Shown piece by piece: positions 25,842 to 35,104 of a DNA stretch of 64,000 nucleotides. The notes under the pieces are model-generated. The model worked only from the letters and a program-made list of their open reading frames with translations, did not search any database and had not been told where the DNA came from. Position numbers and translations under genes: made by a program. Origin of the DNA: Candidatus Dormiibacterota bacterium (GTDB lineage Bacteria > Chloroflexota > Dormibacteria > Aeolococcales > Aeolococcaceae); contig PMOL01000009.1 in the NCBI GenBank assembly GCA_003162415.1, positions 195,719 through 259,718 of the forward strand, read 5' to 3'. The first letter of the stretch is position 1. The number at the start of each line of letters is the position of its first letter.

Positions 25842-26996
25842 ATGCACACGCATGCCGCCCGGACGATCCAGCGGGCGCGAAATGTCTCGCGAATCATCGG
25901 CGCCAGCGTCGGTTTCGTGTTCGGGGTGCTCTACGGCGTGTTCATCCTGTCCGGCACCCCCGGCGTGCTCAACAGCAGCACGACCGCGGCTGGAGCGGCA
26001 CTCCTCGCCGCGGGTGCTGCGGGAGCCGCGTCACTTGCCCTCGCCGCCCCGCTGCTCAGCGTCGAACCCTACCTCTGGCTCGAGCGAACCCTCGACGAGG
26101 CCCCGGCAGGTCAGATCATCGGCGCCCTCATCGGCCTGATCGCCGCCCTGCTGATCTCGACGATGGTCGCCGTCCTCCTCAACCCGCTGCCCTTCGGGCT
26201 CGGGGTGATCCTGTCCCTCGGTCTTGCGACGGCGCTCGTCTACGTCGGCGTGCGGACCGGCAGTCACCGCCGCGATGCGCTCGGCGTCGTCTTCGGCCGT
26301 TCCGCTCCGGTGGACATCGACCAGGGAGGTCCCGGCCCGATCGACGGCCAGCCGGTCCTGGTCGACACGAGTGTCCTCATCGACGGTCGTATCGTCGACG
26401 TCGTGGCCGCCGGCTTCGTCCCCGGACGGCTGCTGATCCCCGGCTTCGTGCTCGAGGAACTTCAGCGGGTCGCCGATTCCGCGGATCCGTTCCGCCGCCA
26501 GAAAGGGCGCCGCGGGCTCGGTGTCGTCGATGCGCTCCAGAAGGCGGATGACGTGGTCTGTGAGCTGGTCGACCTCGACTTCCCGGGCACGCCCGACGTC
26601 GACGCCCGCCTCGTCAAGCTCGCCCGGGCCCGGGGCGCTTCGCTAATGACCCAGGATTACAACCTCAACCGCCTCGCCCAGATCGAGGGGGTTCGCGTGC
26701 TCAACCTGAACGACCTCGCCAACGCGGTCAAGCCGATCGTCGGCGCGGGCGAGAGCATTGCCATCACGATCGTCAAAGAGGGCAAGGAGCCCCACCAGGG
26801 CGTCGGGTACTTCGAAGACGGCACCATGGTGGTTGTGGAGAACGGACGCAGCCACGTTGATGAGACGGTCACGGTGACCGTGACCACGGTGCTTCAGACC
26901 ACTGCCGGCCGGATGATCTTCGCGACCCTCGCCGACGACGATTCCGGCAAGCCTCGGGTGTTGCGGCCGGTTCGCGCCAAGGTCGCGCAGCGCTGA
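25842..26996 (+). CDS. Membrane PIN/TRAM domain protein (YacL type)
   Basis: The 384-residue protein has about four N-terminal transmembrane helices (residues about 15-145). A PIN domain follows (VLVDTSVLIDGRIVDVVAAGF, VLEELQRVADSADPFRRQKGRRGL, DVDARLVKLARARGASLMTQDYNLNR) with the acidic residues expected in PIN nucleases. A C-terminal TRAM beta-barrel (ESIAITIVKEGKEPHQGVGYFEDGTMVVVENG) probably binds RNA. The frame is open 173 codons upstream inside radA, but ATG 25842 starts the recognisable domain. Its last codons overlap the likely ispD start. Confidence 0.9.
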   Translation: MHTHAARTIQRARNVSRIIGASVGFVFGVLYGVFILSGTPGVLNSSTTAAGAALLAAGAAGAASLALAAPLLSVEPYLWLERTLDEAPAGQIIGALIGLIAALLISTMVAVLLNPLPFGLGVILSLGLATALVYVGVRTGSHRRDALGVVFGRSAPVDIDQGGPGPIDGQPVLVDTSVLIDGRIVDVVAAGFVPGRLLIPGFVLEELQRVADSADPFRRQKGRRGLGVVDALQKADDVVCELVDLDFPGTPDVDARLVKLARARGASLMTQDYNLNRLAQIEGVRVLNLNDLANAVKPIVGAGESIAITIVKEGKEPHQGVGYFEDGTMVVVENGRSHVDETVTVTVTTVLQTTAGRMIFATLADDDSGKPRVLRPVRAKVAQR

Positions 26997-27664
26997 GCAG
27001 CGCCCTCATCGTCCCCGCCTTCGGACTCGGCGTGAGGGCGGGAGAGGACAAGCTCTGGGTATCCGTCTCGGGGCGGCCGGTTCTTGCCATCACCCTGGAG
27101 TCGATCGCCGCGGCGAGCTGCTTCGACCTCATCGCCATCGCTGCCCCGGCCGGTCGCTGGGAGGCGATCCGGGCCATCGCGGCCGAGGGTCGGCTGCCCA
27201 GCGTCGTGCTTCTCGAAGGTGGTGAGCGGCGCCAGGACACCGTCGCCGCGGCGATCGACCGCTGCGCTGGTCACGACTGGATCACCGTCCATGACGCTGC
27301 CCGACCGCTCACGCCGCCCGAGGTCTTCCGGGCGGTGCTCGACACAGCGCAGGCTGATGGAGCCGCCATCGCCGGCGTACCCTGCGTGGACACTGTGAAG
27401 CAGGTGCAGCACGGCCAGGTCGCGGCCACCCTCGACCGCTCCTCGATCATCGCGGCGCAGACGCCCCAATCCTTCAGCGCCGGCATCCTGCGCCGGGCGC
27501 ATCTCAACGCAGCGACCCAGGGGATCAGCGCCGGCGACGACGCGGCGCTCGTCGAGGCGATCGGCGTCCCGGTCACGGTGGTTCCCGGCGATCCACGCAA
27601 CTTCAAAATCACATTCCCGCAGGACCTCGTCCTGCTTCGCTGCTTACTCGAGGAGGTCCGATGA
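26993..27664 (+). CDS. ispD: 2-C-methyl-D-erythritol 4-phosphate cytidylyltransferase, probable CTG start
   Basis: The enzyme makes CDP-methylerythritol from MEP and CTP in isoprenoid synthesis. The family's nucleotide-binding start is encoded as ALIVPAFGLGVRAGEDKLW, followed by LEGGERRQDTVAAAID, ITVHDAARPLTPPEVF, DTVKQV and TPQSFSAGILRRA. The first ATG, GTG or TTG in frame is GTG 27032, which would cut the glycine loop in half. CTG 26993 restores it, overlaps the upstream stop as CTGA, and has AAGG about 10 nt before it. I therefore take CTG as the start (223 residues). PAFG replaces the usual PAAG. The stop overlaps ispF (ATGA). Confidence 0.85.
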   Translation: MSSALIVPAFGLGVRAGEDKLWVSVSGRPVLAITLESIAAASCFDLIAIAAPAGRWEAIRAIAAEGRLPSVVLLEGGERRQDTVAAAIDRCAGHDWITVHDAARPLTPPEVFRAVLDTAQADGAAIAGVPCVDTVKQVQHGQVAATLDRSSIIAAQTPQSFSAGILRRAHLNAATQGISAGDDAALVEAIGVPVTVVPGDPRNFKITFPQDLVLLRCLLEEVR

Positions 27665-28140
27665 CCCCGCGAATCGGCCACGGCATCGACGCGCACCGCT
27701 TCATCCCGGGGCGGCCGCTGATGCTCGGTGGCGTCCTGATTCCTTACGGCCGCGGCCTGCTTGGCCACTCCGACGGCGACGCTGTGGTGCACGCGCTCGT
27801 CGACGCCATCCTCGGCGCCTCCGGGCTCGGCGACATGGGCAAGCACTTTCCGTCCGGCGACCCGCGCTGGAAGGACACCTCGGGCTGCGAGTTCCTGAAG
27901 ATCGTCGCCGAAAAGCTCCACGAGGAGGGCTGGGTGATCGCGAGTGCCCACGTCATCGCAATCGCCGAGGAGCCGCGGCTGGCCGCGCATCTCGGGCCGA
28001 TGTCCGAGGCGATGTCGAAGGCGCTGGATCTCGAGCCCGGGACGATCGCGGTCGGCGCGACCACCACCGACGGCATGGGCTTCTCGGGCAGGAGCGAGGG
28101 GATCGCCGCGTCGGCGACGGTGCTGCTGGAACGGCGGTGA
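27661..28140 (+). CDS. ispF: 2-C-methyl-D-erythritol 2,4-cyclodiphosphate synthase
   Basis: The 159-residue protein has the zinc-binding start GHGIDAHRF, the LGHSDGDAVVHALVDAILGA motif, GDMGKHFP and the terminal TTTDGMGFSGRSEGIAASATVLL. It closes the cyclodiphosphate ring in the MEP pathway and usually works as a trimer. It overlaps ispD and cysS by 4 nt each, so translation is coupled through the operon. Confidence 0.97.
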   Translation: MTPRIGHGIDAHRFIPGRPLMLGGVLIPYGRGLLGHSDGDAVVHALVDAILGASGLGDMGKHFPSGDPRWKDTSGCEFLKIVAEKLHEEGWVIASAHVIAIAEEPRLAAHLGPMSEAMSKALDLEPGTIAVGATTTDGMGFSGRSEGIAASATVLLERR

Positions 28141-29576
28141 CGCTGCAGCTGCACGACACGATGAGCCGTGAGCTCGTCGTCGTGGAGCCGATCGAACCAG
28201 GCCACGTCCGCATGTACACGTGCGGCCCCACGGTCTGGAACCGGGTACACATCGGGAATTTCCGCACCTTCATCTTCGAGGACGTCCTGCGCCGCTGGCT
28301 CGAGCGGAGGTTCAGGGTGGTGACGCACGTGATGAACCTCACCGATGTCGACGACCGGATCATCAAGAACGCGGTTGAGCACGGGCATTCGCTCGATGAG
28401 GAGACGGCGCCGTGGATCGCCGCGTTCGAAGACGACCGCGTCACGCTGGGGATCCGGCGGGCGGATCACTACCCGCGCGCGACCGAGTACATCGAGCAGA
28501 TGGTCGACCTGATCGAACGCCTCGAGCAAGCCGGAGCGGCATACCAGACCGATGGCAGCTACTACTTCCACATCGCTGCGTTCCCGGAGTACGGCAAGCT
28601 CAGCGGCGCGCGCGCGGAAGGCCTCGTGTCCGGCGCCAGCGGGCGGATCGACGCCGACGATTACACCAAGGAGGATGTCCGCGACTTCGCGCTCTGGAAG
28701 GCCGTCGGACCCGACGAGATCGGCTGGGACACGCGTATCGGCAGGGGTCACCCGGGCTGGCACATCGAGTGCTCGGCGATGAGCATGACGCTGCTCGGCG
28801 AGAGCTTCGACATCCATTGCGGCGGCGTCGACAACATCTTTCCGCACCACGAGAACGAGATCGCCCAGTCCGAAGCCGCAACCGGCAAGCGGTTCGTGCG
28901 CATCTGGTGCCACAGCCAGCACCTGCGTGTCAGCGGCGAGAAGATGGCCAAGCGCGTCGGCAACTTCGCCACCGTGCCCGACGTCCTCGAGGAGGGGGCG
29001 AGCCCCGCGGCGCTCCGCTATCTGCTCGCGGCGCGGACTCACTATCGCAAGCCGCTCGATTATTCCGACGACCTGCTTGCCGACAGCACCATCGCGGTGC
29101 AGCGACTGGTCGACTTTCAGACCCGCGTCGACGGACTCCACACCGCCGAGGAAGACGGCAACCCGCGCGACGAAGCCGTCCTCGCGTCGGTGCGCGGGAT
29201 GCGCATCGGGTTCGACGAAGCGATGGACGACGACCTCAACCTCCCCGAGGCGATGGGCATCGTGTTCTCGGGGCTGCGTGACGTCAACCGCGTGCTCGAC
29301 AGTGGAGCAGTCAGCGCGGAGACCCAGCGCACGCTGCAGCATCTCCTCACCGACATCGACGACGTGCTCGGCGTGCTCGCCCTGGTCGCCCGCGATCGTC
29401 AGGCTGCTCCCGATGCGGAGGAGCAGCGGTGGCTCGACGAACGCGCCGCCGCACGCGTGGCTCGCGACTTCGCGCAGTCCGACCATCTCCGCGTGCAGCT
29501 CGCCGGTCGCGGGATCGAGGTCGAGGACACGCCTCAGGGGCAGCGCTGGAAGCGGACCTCGCCGCACCGCGGCTGA
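28137..29576 (+). CDS. cysS: Cysteinyl-tRNA synthetase
   Basis: The 479-residue class I synthetase starts at GTG. It has the zinc cysteine in YTCGPTVWN, the HIGH-type motif VHIGNFRTF, the zinc ligands in WHIECSAMSM and FPHHENEIAQSEA, and the KMSKS-type GEKMAKRVGN at about residue 267. A helical anticodon-binding domain follows (DEAMDDDLNLPEAMGIVF). It charges tRNA-Cys. The position between ispF and a SpoU methylase is conserved in many Gram-positives. Confidence 0.97.
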   Translation: MTLQLHDTMSRELVVVEPIEPGHVRMYTCGPTVWNRVHIGNFRTFIFEDVLRRWLERRFRVVTHVMNLTDVDDRIIKNAVEHGHSLDEETAPWIAAFEDDRVTLGIRRADHYPRATEYIEQMVDLIERLEQAGAAYQTDGSYYFHIAAFPEYGKLSGARAEGLVSGASGRIDADDYTKEDVRDFALWKAVGPDEIGWDTRIGRGHPGWHIECSAMSMTLLGESFDIHCGGVDNIFPHHENEIAQSEAATGKRFVRIWCHSQHLRVSGEKMAKRVGNFATVPDVLEEGASPAALRYLLAARTHYRKPLDYSDDLLADSTIAVQRLVDFQTRVDGLHTAEEDGNPRDEAVLASVRGMRIGFDEAMDDDLNLPEAMGIVFSGLRDVNRVLDSGAVSAETQRTLQHLLTDIDDVLGVLALVARDRQAAPDAEEQRWLDERAAARVARDFAQSDHLRVQLAGRGIEVEDTPQGQRWKRTSPHRG

Positions 29577-29580
29577 CGCG

Positions 29581-30315
29581 GTGGACATCCTCTACGGGCG
29601 CAACCCCGTGCTCGAGGCCCTGCGAGCGGGACGCCCCGCACGCAAGATCGTCATCGCCGCGGCCATCCGCCCGGAGGCGCGGCTCACCGAGATCCTCGAA
29701 CACGCGGAAGCGCGGGAGATCCTTGTGGAGGAGGTGTCCCGCCAGCGCCTCGACGACATCGCCCACACCGAGCATCACCAGGGCGTCGCCGGATATTTCC
29801 ACGCGCGCGCCGCTCTCGACCTGTACGACCTGCTCGACCAGTCACGCCCGCCGGCGCTGCTCGTGGTCCTCGACGGCATCCAGGATCCGCAGAACGTCGG
29901 CGCCATCGCGCGCAGCGCGGAGGCATGCGGCGCCGATGGCATCGTGGTGCCGCGCCACCATGCGGCGCCGCTGACCGCCGCGGCGGTCAAGGCATCGGCC
30001 GGAGCCACCGAGCACCTGCCGATGGTCACCGTGCCCAACCTCGCGCAGGCGCTCGAGGTGATCGGCGCGGCCGGGATGTGGCGGGTCGGCCTCGACGCCG
30101 ATGCGCGGGATCGGTACGACACGGTCGATCTCTCGGGGCCCACAGCGATCGTTGTCGGAGCTGAGGGAGCCGGCATGCGCCGCCTCACCCGCGAGCACTG
30201 CGACGTGCTCGTGTCGATACCCATGATGGGCCACGTCGAGTCGCTCAACGCCGGAGCGGCGGCCGCGGTCCTGCTCTTCGAGGCGCAACGGCAGCGCGGC
30301 TTCGCTCCGCGCTGA
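29581..30315 (+). CDS. rlmB: 23S rRNA/tRNA 2'-O-methyltransferase, TrmH/RlmB family
   Basis: The 244-residue SpoU methylase begins (GTG) DILYGRNPVLEALRAG, which is the L30e-like substrate-binding domain. Its trefoil-knot SAM domain has motif 1 (DPQNVGAIARSAEACGADG), motif 2 (AIVVGAEGAGMRR) and motif 3 (SIPMMGHVESLNAGAAAAVLLFE). The closest type is RlmB, which methylates G2251 of 23S rRNA. The track's 462-residue ORF fuses it with a cysS shadow; GTG 29581, 4 nt after the cysS stop, is the proper start. Confidence 0.92.
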   Translation: MDILYGRNPVLEALRAGRPARKIVIAAAIRPEARLTEILEHAEAREILVEEVSRQRLDDIAHTEHHQGVAGYFHARAALDLYDLLDQSRPPALLVVLDGIQDPQNVGAIARSAEACGADGIVVPRHHAAPLTAAAVKASAGATEHLPMVTVPNLAQALEVIGAAGMWRVGLDADARDRYDTVDLSGPTAIVVGAEGAGMRRLTREHCDVLVSIPMMGHVESLNAGAAAAVLLFEAQRQRGFAPR

Positions 30316-30331
30316 GACGAGCCGTCACTCC

Positions 30332-30865
30332 ATGCAAGCGCTGATCGTCGACGGCTACAACATCATTCACGCATGGCCGTCGCTGTATGCGACGCTTCGC
30401 GACCGCGGTCTCGAGGACGCACGTCGCCAGCTGGTGAATGCGCTTGGGGAGTATGCGGCGCAGACCGGTGTCGCAGTGACCGTCGTCTTCGATGCGCACG
30501 CTCGTCCGGGCGCCATCCCGTCGACGGAGAAGCTCGACGGGGTCACGGTGATCTTCGGTTCCAAACGGTCGACCGCGGACCATGTCATCGAACGCGCTGC
30601 GTACAAGGCTTCACAGCGCGGCGAGGGCGCCGATGTCGTGGTCGCGACCGACGACCGTCTCGAACGCGACGTCGTCGGTGCGATGGGTGTCGCGACCATG
30701 GGGGCACGAGCTCTCGAGGCAGAGGTCGCCCGGGTCGCGGGCACCGTCAATGTCGAGACCCGCCGGATGCGAGACGACAGCAAACGCAGCAGCCGGCTCG
30801 AGGACGGCCTCGACCCCGAGATCCGGCGCCGGCTCGAACGCCTACGGCGCGGCGAGGATCGCTAG
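30332..30865 (+). CDS. NYN domain protein (YacP family)
   Basis: The 177-residue protein has the NYN/PIN-like nuclease core: ALIVDGYNIIHAWP, VVFDAHARPGAIPS, VIFGSKRSTADHVIERAAY, DVVVATDDRLERDVV. The conserved aspartates would bind the metal. YacP relatives (Rae1) cut ribosome-associated mRNA. It is the last gene of the radA operon, 16 bp after rlmB. Confidence 0.92.
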   Translation: MQALIVDGYNIIHAWPSLYATLRDRGLEDARRQLVNALGEYAAQTGVAVTVVFDAHARPGAIPSTEKLDGVTVIFGSKRSTADHVIERAAYKASQRGEGADVVVATDDRLERDVVGAMGVATMGARALEAEVARVAGTVNVETRRMRDDSKRSSRLEDGLDPEIRRRLERLRRGEDR

Positions 30866-30868
30866 GCT
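30863..30868 (+). promoter_or_regulatory. Putative -10 box of the APC permease gene
   Basis: TAGGCT overlaps the NYN stop codon and ends 9 nt before ATG 30878. The same hexamer precedes the island integrase. Confidence 0.4.
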
Positions 30869-30877
30869 AGCCGGACC

Positions 30878-32266
30878 ATGCTGGACTCGCCATCGCTGCG
30901 GGCCGGCAGCGTGCGCTACGCGGGAGCGACCGCGAGCGCGGTTGGCATTCAGGCACCGACCGCGGGTGTCACCTTTCTTCCGGCGCTCATGGCGGCGATC
31001 GTCGGTGAGGCCGGCCCGCTCGCCTTTCTGCTGGCGCTGCTCGCGATGCTCCTCGTGTCGTATGCGTTCATCGTGCTGGCCGCCGATTTCGCGTCAGCCG
31101 GATCGGTGTTCGCCTTCAACGGCAGAGCGCTCGGCTACGGGTACGGGTTCATCTCCGCATGGATGCTGCTCGGCGTGTACATCGCGTACTCGTCGTCGAT
31201 CTACGCGAGCAACGCGAATTTCCTGGAGAGCCTGGCGATGTCGGCGCACGTGGCGATCGCATGGCCGGGTTTCGCTCTCATCTTCTGGGCACTCGCACTC
31301 GTGCTTGCATATCGCCGGATCTGGCTGTCCACCATGCTCATCTTCGGTCTCGAGGGCGTCGCGATCGTGCTCGTACTGGTCGTCGCCGTCGCGGTGCTGC
31401 TCAACGGAGGATCGGGCGCTCACGCCGTGTCGGCCGCGCCCTTCACGCTCAACGGACTGCCGATCGCGACCCTCGGTCTCGGAGTCATCTTCGCCTTCAC
31501 GGGATTCTCCGGCTTCGAGGTGTCGGCGACGCTCGGCGAGGAGACATCGCGACCGCGGCGCGTAATCCCGGTGTCGATGATCGCCGCGCTGCTAGTCTCC
31601 GGCGGCATCTACGTGGTCATGTCGTGGGTGGAGACCATCGCGTACCCGAGCGCCGCAGCACTTGCGAGTCAGTCGGTGCCGCTGGTCGACATCGCCGGCC
31701 GGTACGTGAGCCCGGCGATGGGCACGATCATCAACATCGCTGCGTTGATCAGCGGCATCGGCGCGCAGCTCGCCACCGTCAATGGCGCGAACCGTCTGCT
31801 CTATGCACTGGCGCGCGACGGTTTCGGGCCGCGCTGGTTGTCGGCGGTGAACCGGCGCGAGCGGTCGCCGGTGGGCGCGCTCGCGGTTGTCGGTGTTGTG
31901 AGCCTCTTCGCGGTCGTGCCGTTCATGCTCAACGGGACGACGCCCATCGATGCGTTCTTCTACCTGGCCACGTATGGCGCCGACCTGATCATCATCGCGT
32001 ACCTCCTCACCTCGATCGCGGCCCTGGCCTGGTCGATACGGCGGGGGCAGGCGGGCGCGGTGCGTGTCGCCGGGTTGCTGGCGGCGATCGTGGTCATGGC
32101 GTACATCATCAAGGGCACGGTGTCTCCGATGCCCGCGCCACCCTTCGATCTCTGCATCTACGCTGCGGGGATCACCATCACGGTGGGCATGACGCTGCTG
32201 CTGATTCCTCGACTTCGCGCGAACCTGTCTCGGTCGACGCTCTTCGCCGCTGCTCCCGCAGACTGA
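30878..32266 (+). CDS. APC-family amino acid permease
   Basis: The 462-residue integral membrane protein has about 12 hydrophobic segments. It shows APC landmarks: an early TAGVTFLPALMAAIVGEAGPLAFL helix, SAGSVFAFNGRALGYGYGF, and FAFTGFSGFEVSATLGEETSRPRRVIP at the cytoplasmic loop after helix 6. Later come ATVNGANRLLYALARDGFGPRWLSAVNRRERSPVGAL and a C-terminal helix pair. It probably imports an amino acid or amine by proton symport. It is followed by the acyl-ligase, ketosynthase and oxidoreductase genes with minimal spacing. Substrate unknown. Confidence 0.9.
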   Translation: MLDSPSLRAGSVRYAGATASAVGIQAPTAGVTFLPALMAAIVGEAGPLAFLLALLAMLLVSYAFIVLAADFASAGSVFAFNGRALGYGYGFISAWMLLGVYIAYSSSIYASNANFLESLAMSAHVAIAWPGFALIFWALALVLAYRRIWLSTMLIFGLEGVAIVLVLVVAVAVLLNGGSGAHAVSAAPFTLNGLPIATLGLGVIFAFTGFSGFEVSATLGEETSRPRRVIPVSMIAALLVSGGIYVVMSWVETIAYPSAAALASQSVPLVDIAGRYVSPAMGTIINIAALISGIGAQLATVNGANRLLYALARDGFGPRWLSAVNRRERSPVGALAVVGVVSLFAVVPFMLNGTTPIDAFFYLATYGADLIIIAYLLTSIAALAWSIRRGQAGAVRVAGLLAAIVVMAYIIKGTVSPMPAPPFDLCIYAAGITITVGMTLLLIPRLRANLSRSTLFAAAPAD

Positions 32267-32274
32267 TCCTGACG

Positions 32275-33855
32275 ATGCCAGGCGCACCGACGATTCTCAT
32301 GCCGCTCAGCGAGCAACTCGCGGCTGTCGCCGTCGCGTATCGCGATCAGGAGTGCCTTGTCCTGCCCGACGCGACGCTCAGCTTCGGTGAGGTCGATCGG
32401 CTCGCGAACGCGACTGCCAACGCACTGCTCGAGCATGGGATACGCGAGGGGAGCGTGGTCATGACGCTCTGCCACAACAGCGCGGCGCTTGTGGCCACGT
32501 GGTTCGCGTGCATGAAGATCGGAGCAGTCTTCGCGCCGCTCAACGCATCCCTGAGCGGCGACCCACTCGAGCACGTGGTCTTCCGTGCGGGCGGCCAAGT
32601 GCTCGTCTGCGACGGGACGCTCGCGGGTCTCGCGCGGACCGCGCTGCGCGCCATCCCGAATCCACCGCTCACCTTCGTCACCGGCACTCGGGTGCCATCC
32701 GGGTTCGCGAGCTTCGACCAGGCCGTCGACGCCGCGAGTACCAAGCCTCCGCCACCACCCGCGCTCGACCCCGCCGCGCCGGCCCGGCTGATGTTCACCT
32801 CGGGGACGACCGGCGAGTCCAAGGGCGTCGTCTGGAGCCGCAACGCCGAGACGCTGCACGCGGTCTGCTACGGCGACGAGCTGGTGCGCATCGATCGCGG
32901 CGAGACCGTCTACACGTGCCTCCCGCTGTTCCACGTCACCGCCCAGGGCACGCTGCTCGGAACCATGCTGGGCGGTGGACGCACCGTGGTCGACCGGCGT
33001 TTCGAGCCCCTGCGCTTCTGGGCGCGGAACCGATCGGTGGGCGCGGTCTTCTTTCCTTACGTGGGAACCATCATCAGCACGCTCATGTCCCGCGCTCCGC
33101 GGCGCAATGACGCGGACAACCCGGTCATGCGGGCGATGGGGAGCGCGACGCCGGCCGGCCTGTGGGAGGCATTCGAGCGCCGTTTCGGCGTGACCCTCGA
33201 GGACGTCTGGGGTCAAACCGAGACCGCGTCGTGCTGGACCCACGCAGGCCCTGGCGGCCCCGTGCCCGGAACCGTCGGCCTCCCATGCGAACGCTTCGAG
33301 GCCCGGATCCTGGGCGCAAGCGGCGTGGAGGCGGCAACCGGACAGCCCGGCGAATTGTGCATCCGGCCCTTCGAGCCGCATGTCATCTTCGAGGGGTACG
33401 CTGAGACCGGCATCAGTGCATCGGACGTGACCGGCGACGGCTGGTACCGGACCGGCGACCTGCTGTCGCGGCGTGAGGACGGTGTCCTCAGCTTCCACGG
33501 CCGCCTTCGCGAGGCAATCCGGCGGCGTGGCGAGACGATCGCTCCGGCGGAGATCGAGGCGGTCGCGCTCCAGCATCCGGCGGTTCGCGAAGCCGCTGCC
33601 ATCGGCGTGCCTGCCGATGACGGTGTCGAGGATGAGATCCTGCTCTGTGTGGTCCTCGTCGAACCCTCGTCATCGACGCCGGCAGACGTGCACGCCCATC
33701 TCTCCGGCAGGCTGCCGAGATTCATGGTCCCGCGCTTCATCCGGATCGAGGACGAGCTTCCGAAGACTGCGACAACCCGCGTCCGCCGGGCCGCGTTGCG
33801 CGAAGCCGGTCGAACCGGTGCCTGGGACTCGAGGGCGCGGCGCCACCATGGCTGA
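32275..33855 (+). CDS. AMP-dependent acyl-CoA synthetase / ligase family protein
   Basis: The 526-residue ANL-superfamily enzyme has the P-loop MFTSGTTGESKGVVWS, the A5-type GQTETASCWT, the YRTGDLLSR motif and RLREAIRRRGETIAPAEIE. It adenylates a carboxylic acid and would transfer it to CoA; the overall form resembles CaiC-type ligases. The A10 motif reads PKTATTRVRR, so the usual catalytic lysine (G-K) is replaced by T-R. This may reduce adenylation or mark a subfamily. ATG 32275 is used, 8 nt after the permease stop; M9 is an alternative. The stop overlaps fabF by 8 nt. Confidence 0.88.
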   Translation: MPGAPTILMPLSEQLAAVAVAYRDQECLVLPDATLSFGEVDRLANATANALLEHGIREGSVVMTLCHNSAALVATWFACMKIGAVFAPLNASLSGDPLEHVVFRAGGQVLVCDGTLAGLARTALRAIPNPPLTFVTGTRVPSGFASFDQAVDAASTKPPPPPALDPAAPARLMFTSGTTGESKGVVWSRNAETLHAVCYGDELVRIDRGETVYTCLPLFHVTAQGTLLGTMLGGGRTVVDRRFEPLRFWARNRSVGAVFFPYVGTIISTLMSRAPRRNDADNPVMRAMGSATPAGLWEAFERRFGVTLEDVWGQTETASCWTHAGPGGPVPGTVGLPCERFEARILGASGVEAATGQPGELCIRPFEPHVIFEGYAETGISASDVTGDGWYRTGDLLSRREDGVLSFHGRLREAIRRRGETIAPAEIEAVALQHPAVREAAAIGVPADDGVEDEILLCVVLVEPSSSTPADVHAHLSGRLPRFMVPRFIRIEDELPKTATTRVRRAALREAGRTGAWDSRARRHHG

Positions 33856-35104
33856 GTCGAGCTCACGCCGCGTCGTGGTCACCGGCATGGGCAGCGTCTC
33901 GCCGGTCGGCAACAGCGTGCCCGAGAGTTGGGAGGCACTCAGGGCTGGTCGGAGTGGTACCGCCCCGATCACGCACTTCGATGCGTCGCGCCTCCCCGTC
34001 CGGATCGCCGGCGAGGTCAAGGGATTCGACGCGGCCGCGATCTTCGGCAACAAGGAGGCGCGCCGGAGCACGCCCCACGTGCAGTTCGCCATGGCGGCAG
34101 CGCGCGAAGCCGTGCAGCACTCCGGTCTCGACATCGCCGCCGCCTCGACCGACGTCGGCGTCCTGATCGCCTCGGGGATCGGCGGCCTCGAAGTGATCGA
34201 GAACACCACCCGCATCCTCGATGCCGAGGGCCCACGCCGGGTGTCGCCGTTCGCAGCGGCGATGGCGCTCGTCGACATGGCGCCGGGCATGGTCTCGATC
34301 GACCTCGGCGCTCGAGGGCCGAACATGGCCGTGGTCAGCGCCTGTGCCTCGGGGGCGGACGCGATCGGCCAGGCCGCCAATTGGATCCGCCAGGGCGATG
34401 CCGTGGCCGTGCTCGCGGGCGGTACTGAGGCCGGGATCACGTCGACCGGCATAGCCATGTTCGCTGCCGCGCGCGCTCTCTCGACGCGGAATGACGATGC
34501 CGCGCATGCGTCACGGCCGTTCGAGCGCGACCGCGATGGCTTCGTGGCGGCCGAGGGATCGGCGGTACTGATCCTCGAGGACCGCGAGCACGCGCTCGCA
34601 CGCGGCGCGACCATCTACGCGGAGCTGCTCGGCTACGCGGCCGCCGCGGATGCGTATCACATCACCGCGCCGGAGCCCAGCGGCGATGGCGCGGTCCGCT
34701 GCGTGCGTCGCGCGCTCGAGCGCGCCGGCAAGCGTCCCGAGGACATCAAGTACATCAACGCCCACGGCACCGGGACGCCGCTCAATGACCTCGCCGAGAC
34801 CCGTGCGCTCAAGCAGGTGTTCGGCGAATTCGCATACAAGGTGCCGATCTCGTCGACCAAGTCGATGACCGGGCACATGCTCGGTGCCGCCGGGGCGTTC
34901 GAGGCCATGGTCACCATCCTCGCGATGCGCGACGGGTTCCTTCCGCCGACCGTGAACCTCGACAACCCCGACCCGGAGTGCGATCTCGATTACGTGCCTA
35001 ACACCGGCCGCGCGGTGGGTGCGCGAATAGCCATGACCACGTCGTTCGGTTTCGGAGGCCACAACGCGTGCCTGGTGTTCGCGGGAGGACCGGACCCGGC
35101 GTGA
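33848..35104 (+). CDS. fabF: Beta-ketoacyl-[acyl-carrier-protein] synthase II-type
   Basis: The 418-residue thiolase-fold enzyme has VVVTGMGSVSPVGNSVPESW at its start, the nucleophile Cys166 in VSACASGADAIG, His in NAHGTGTPLND and the second His in TKSMTGHMLGAAGAFE, plus the terminal SFGFGGHNACLVF. It condenses malonyl-ACP with acyl-ACP. No acpP, fabD or fabG lies nearby. It sits between an acyl-ligase and a disulfide oxidoreductase, so it may serve a special pathway and not bulk fatty-acid synthesis. The start overlaps the ligase end, and the stop overlaps the next GTG. Confidence 0.9.
   Translation: MAESSSRRVVVTGMGSVSPVGNSVPESWEALRAGRSGTAPITHFDASRLPVRIAGEVKGFDAAAIFGNKEARRSTPHVQFAMAAAREAVQHSGLDIAAASTDVGVLIASGIGGLEVIENTTRILDAEGPRRVSPFAAAMALVDMAPGMVSIDLGARGPNMAVVSACASGADAIGQAANWIRQGDAVAVLAGGTEAGITSTGIAMFAAARALSTRNDDAAHASRPFERDRDGFVAAEGSAVLILEDREHALARGATIYAELLGYAAAADAYHITAPEPSGDGAVRCVRRALERAGKRPEDIKYINAHGTGTPLNDLAETRALKQVFGEFAYKVPISSTKSMTGHMLGAAGAFEAMVTILAMRDGFLPPTVNLDNPDPECDLDYVPNTGRAVGARIAMTTSFGFGGHNACLVFAGGPDPA

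Noticed and set aside
27744-29588. 614-residue minus-strand ORF opposite ispF and cysS
   Set aside because: It is antisense to two well-supported enzymes and has no family signature.
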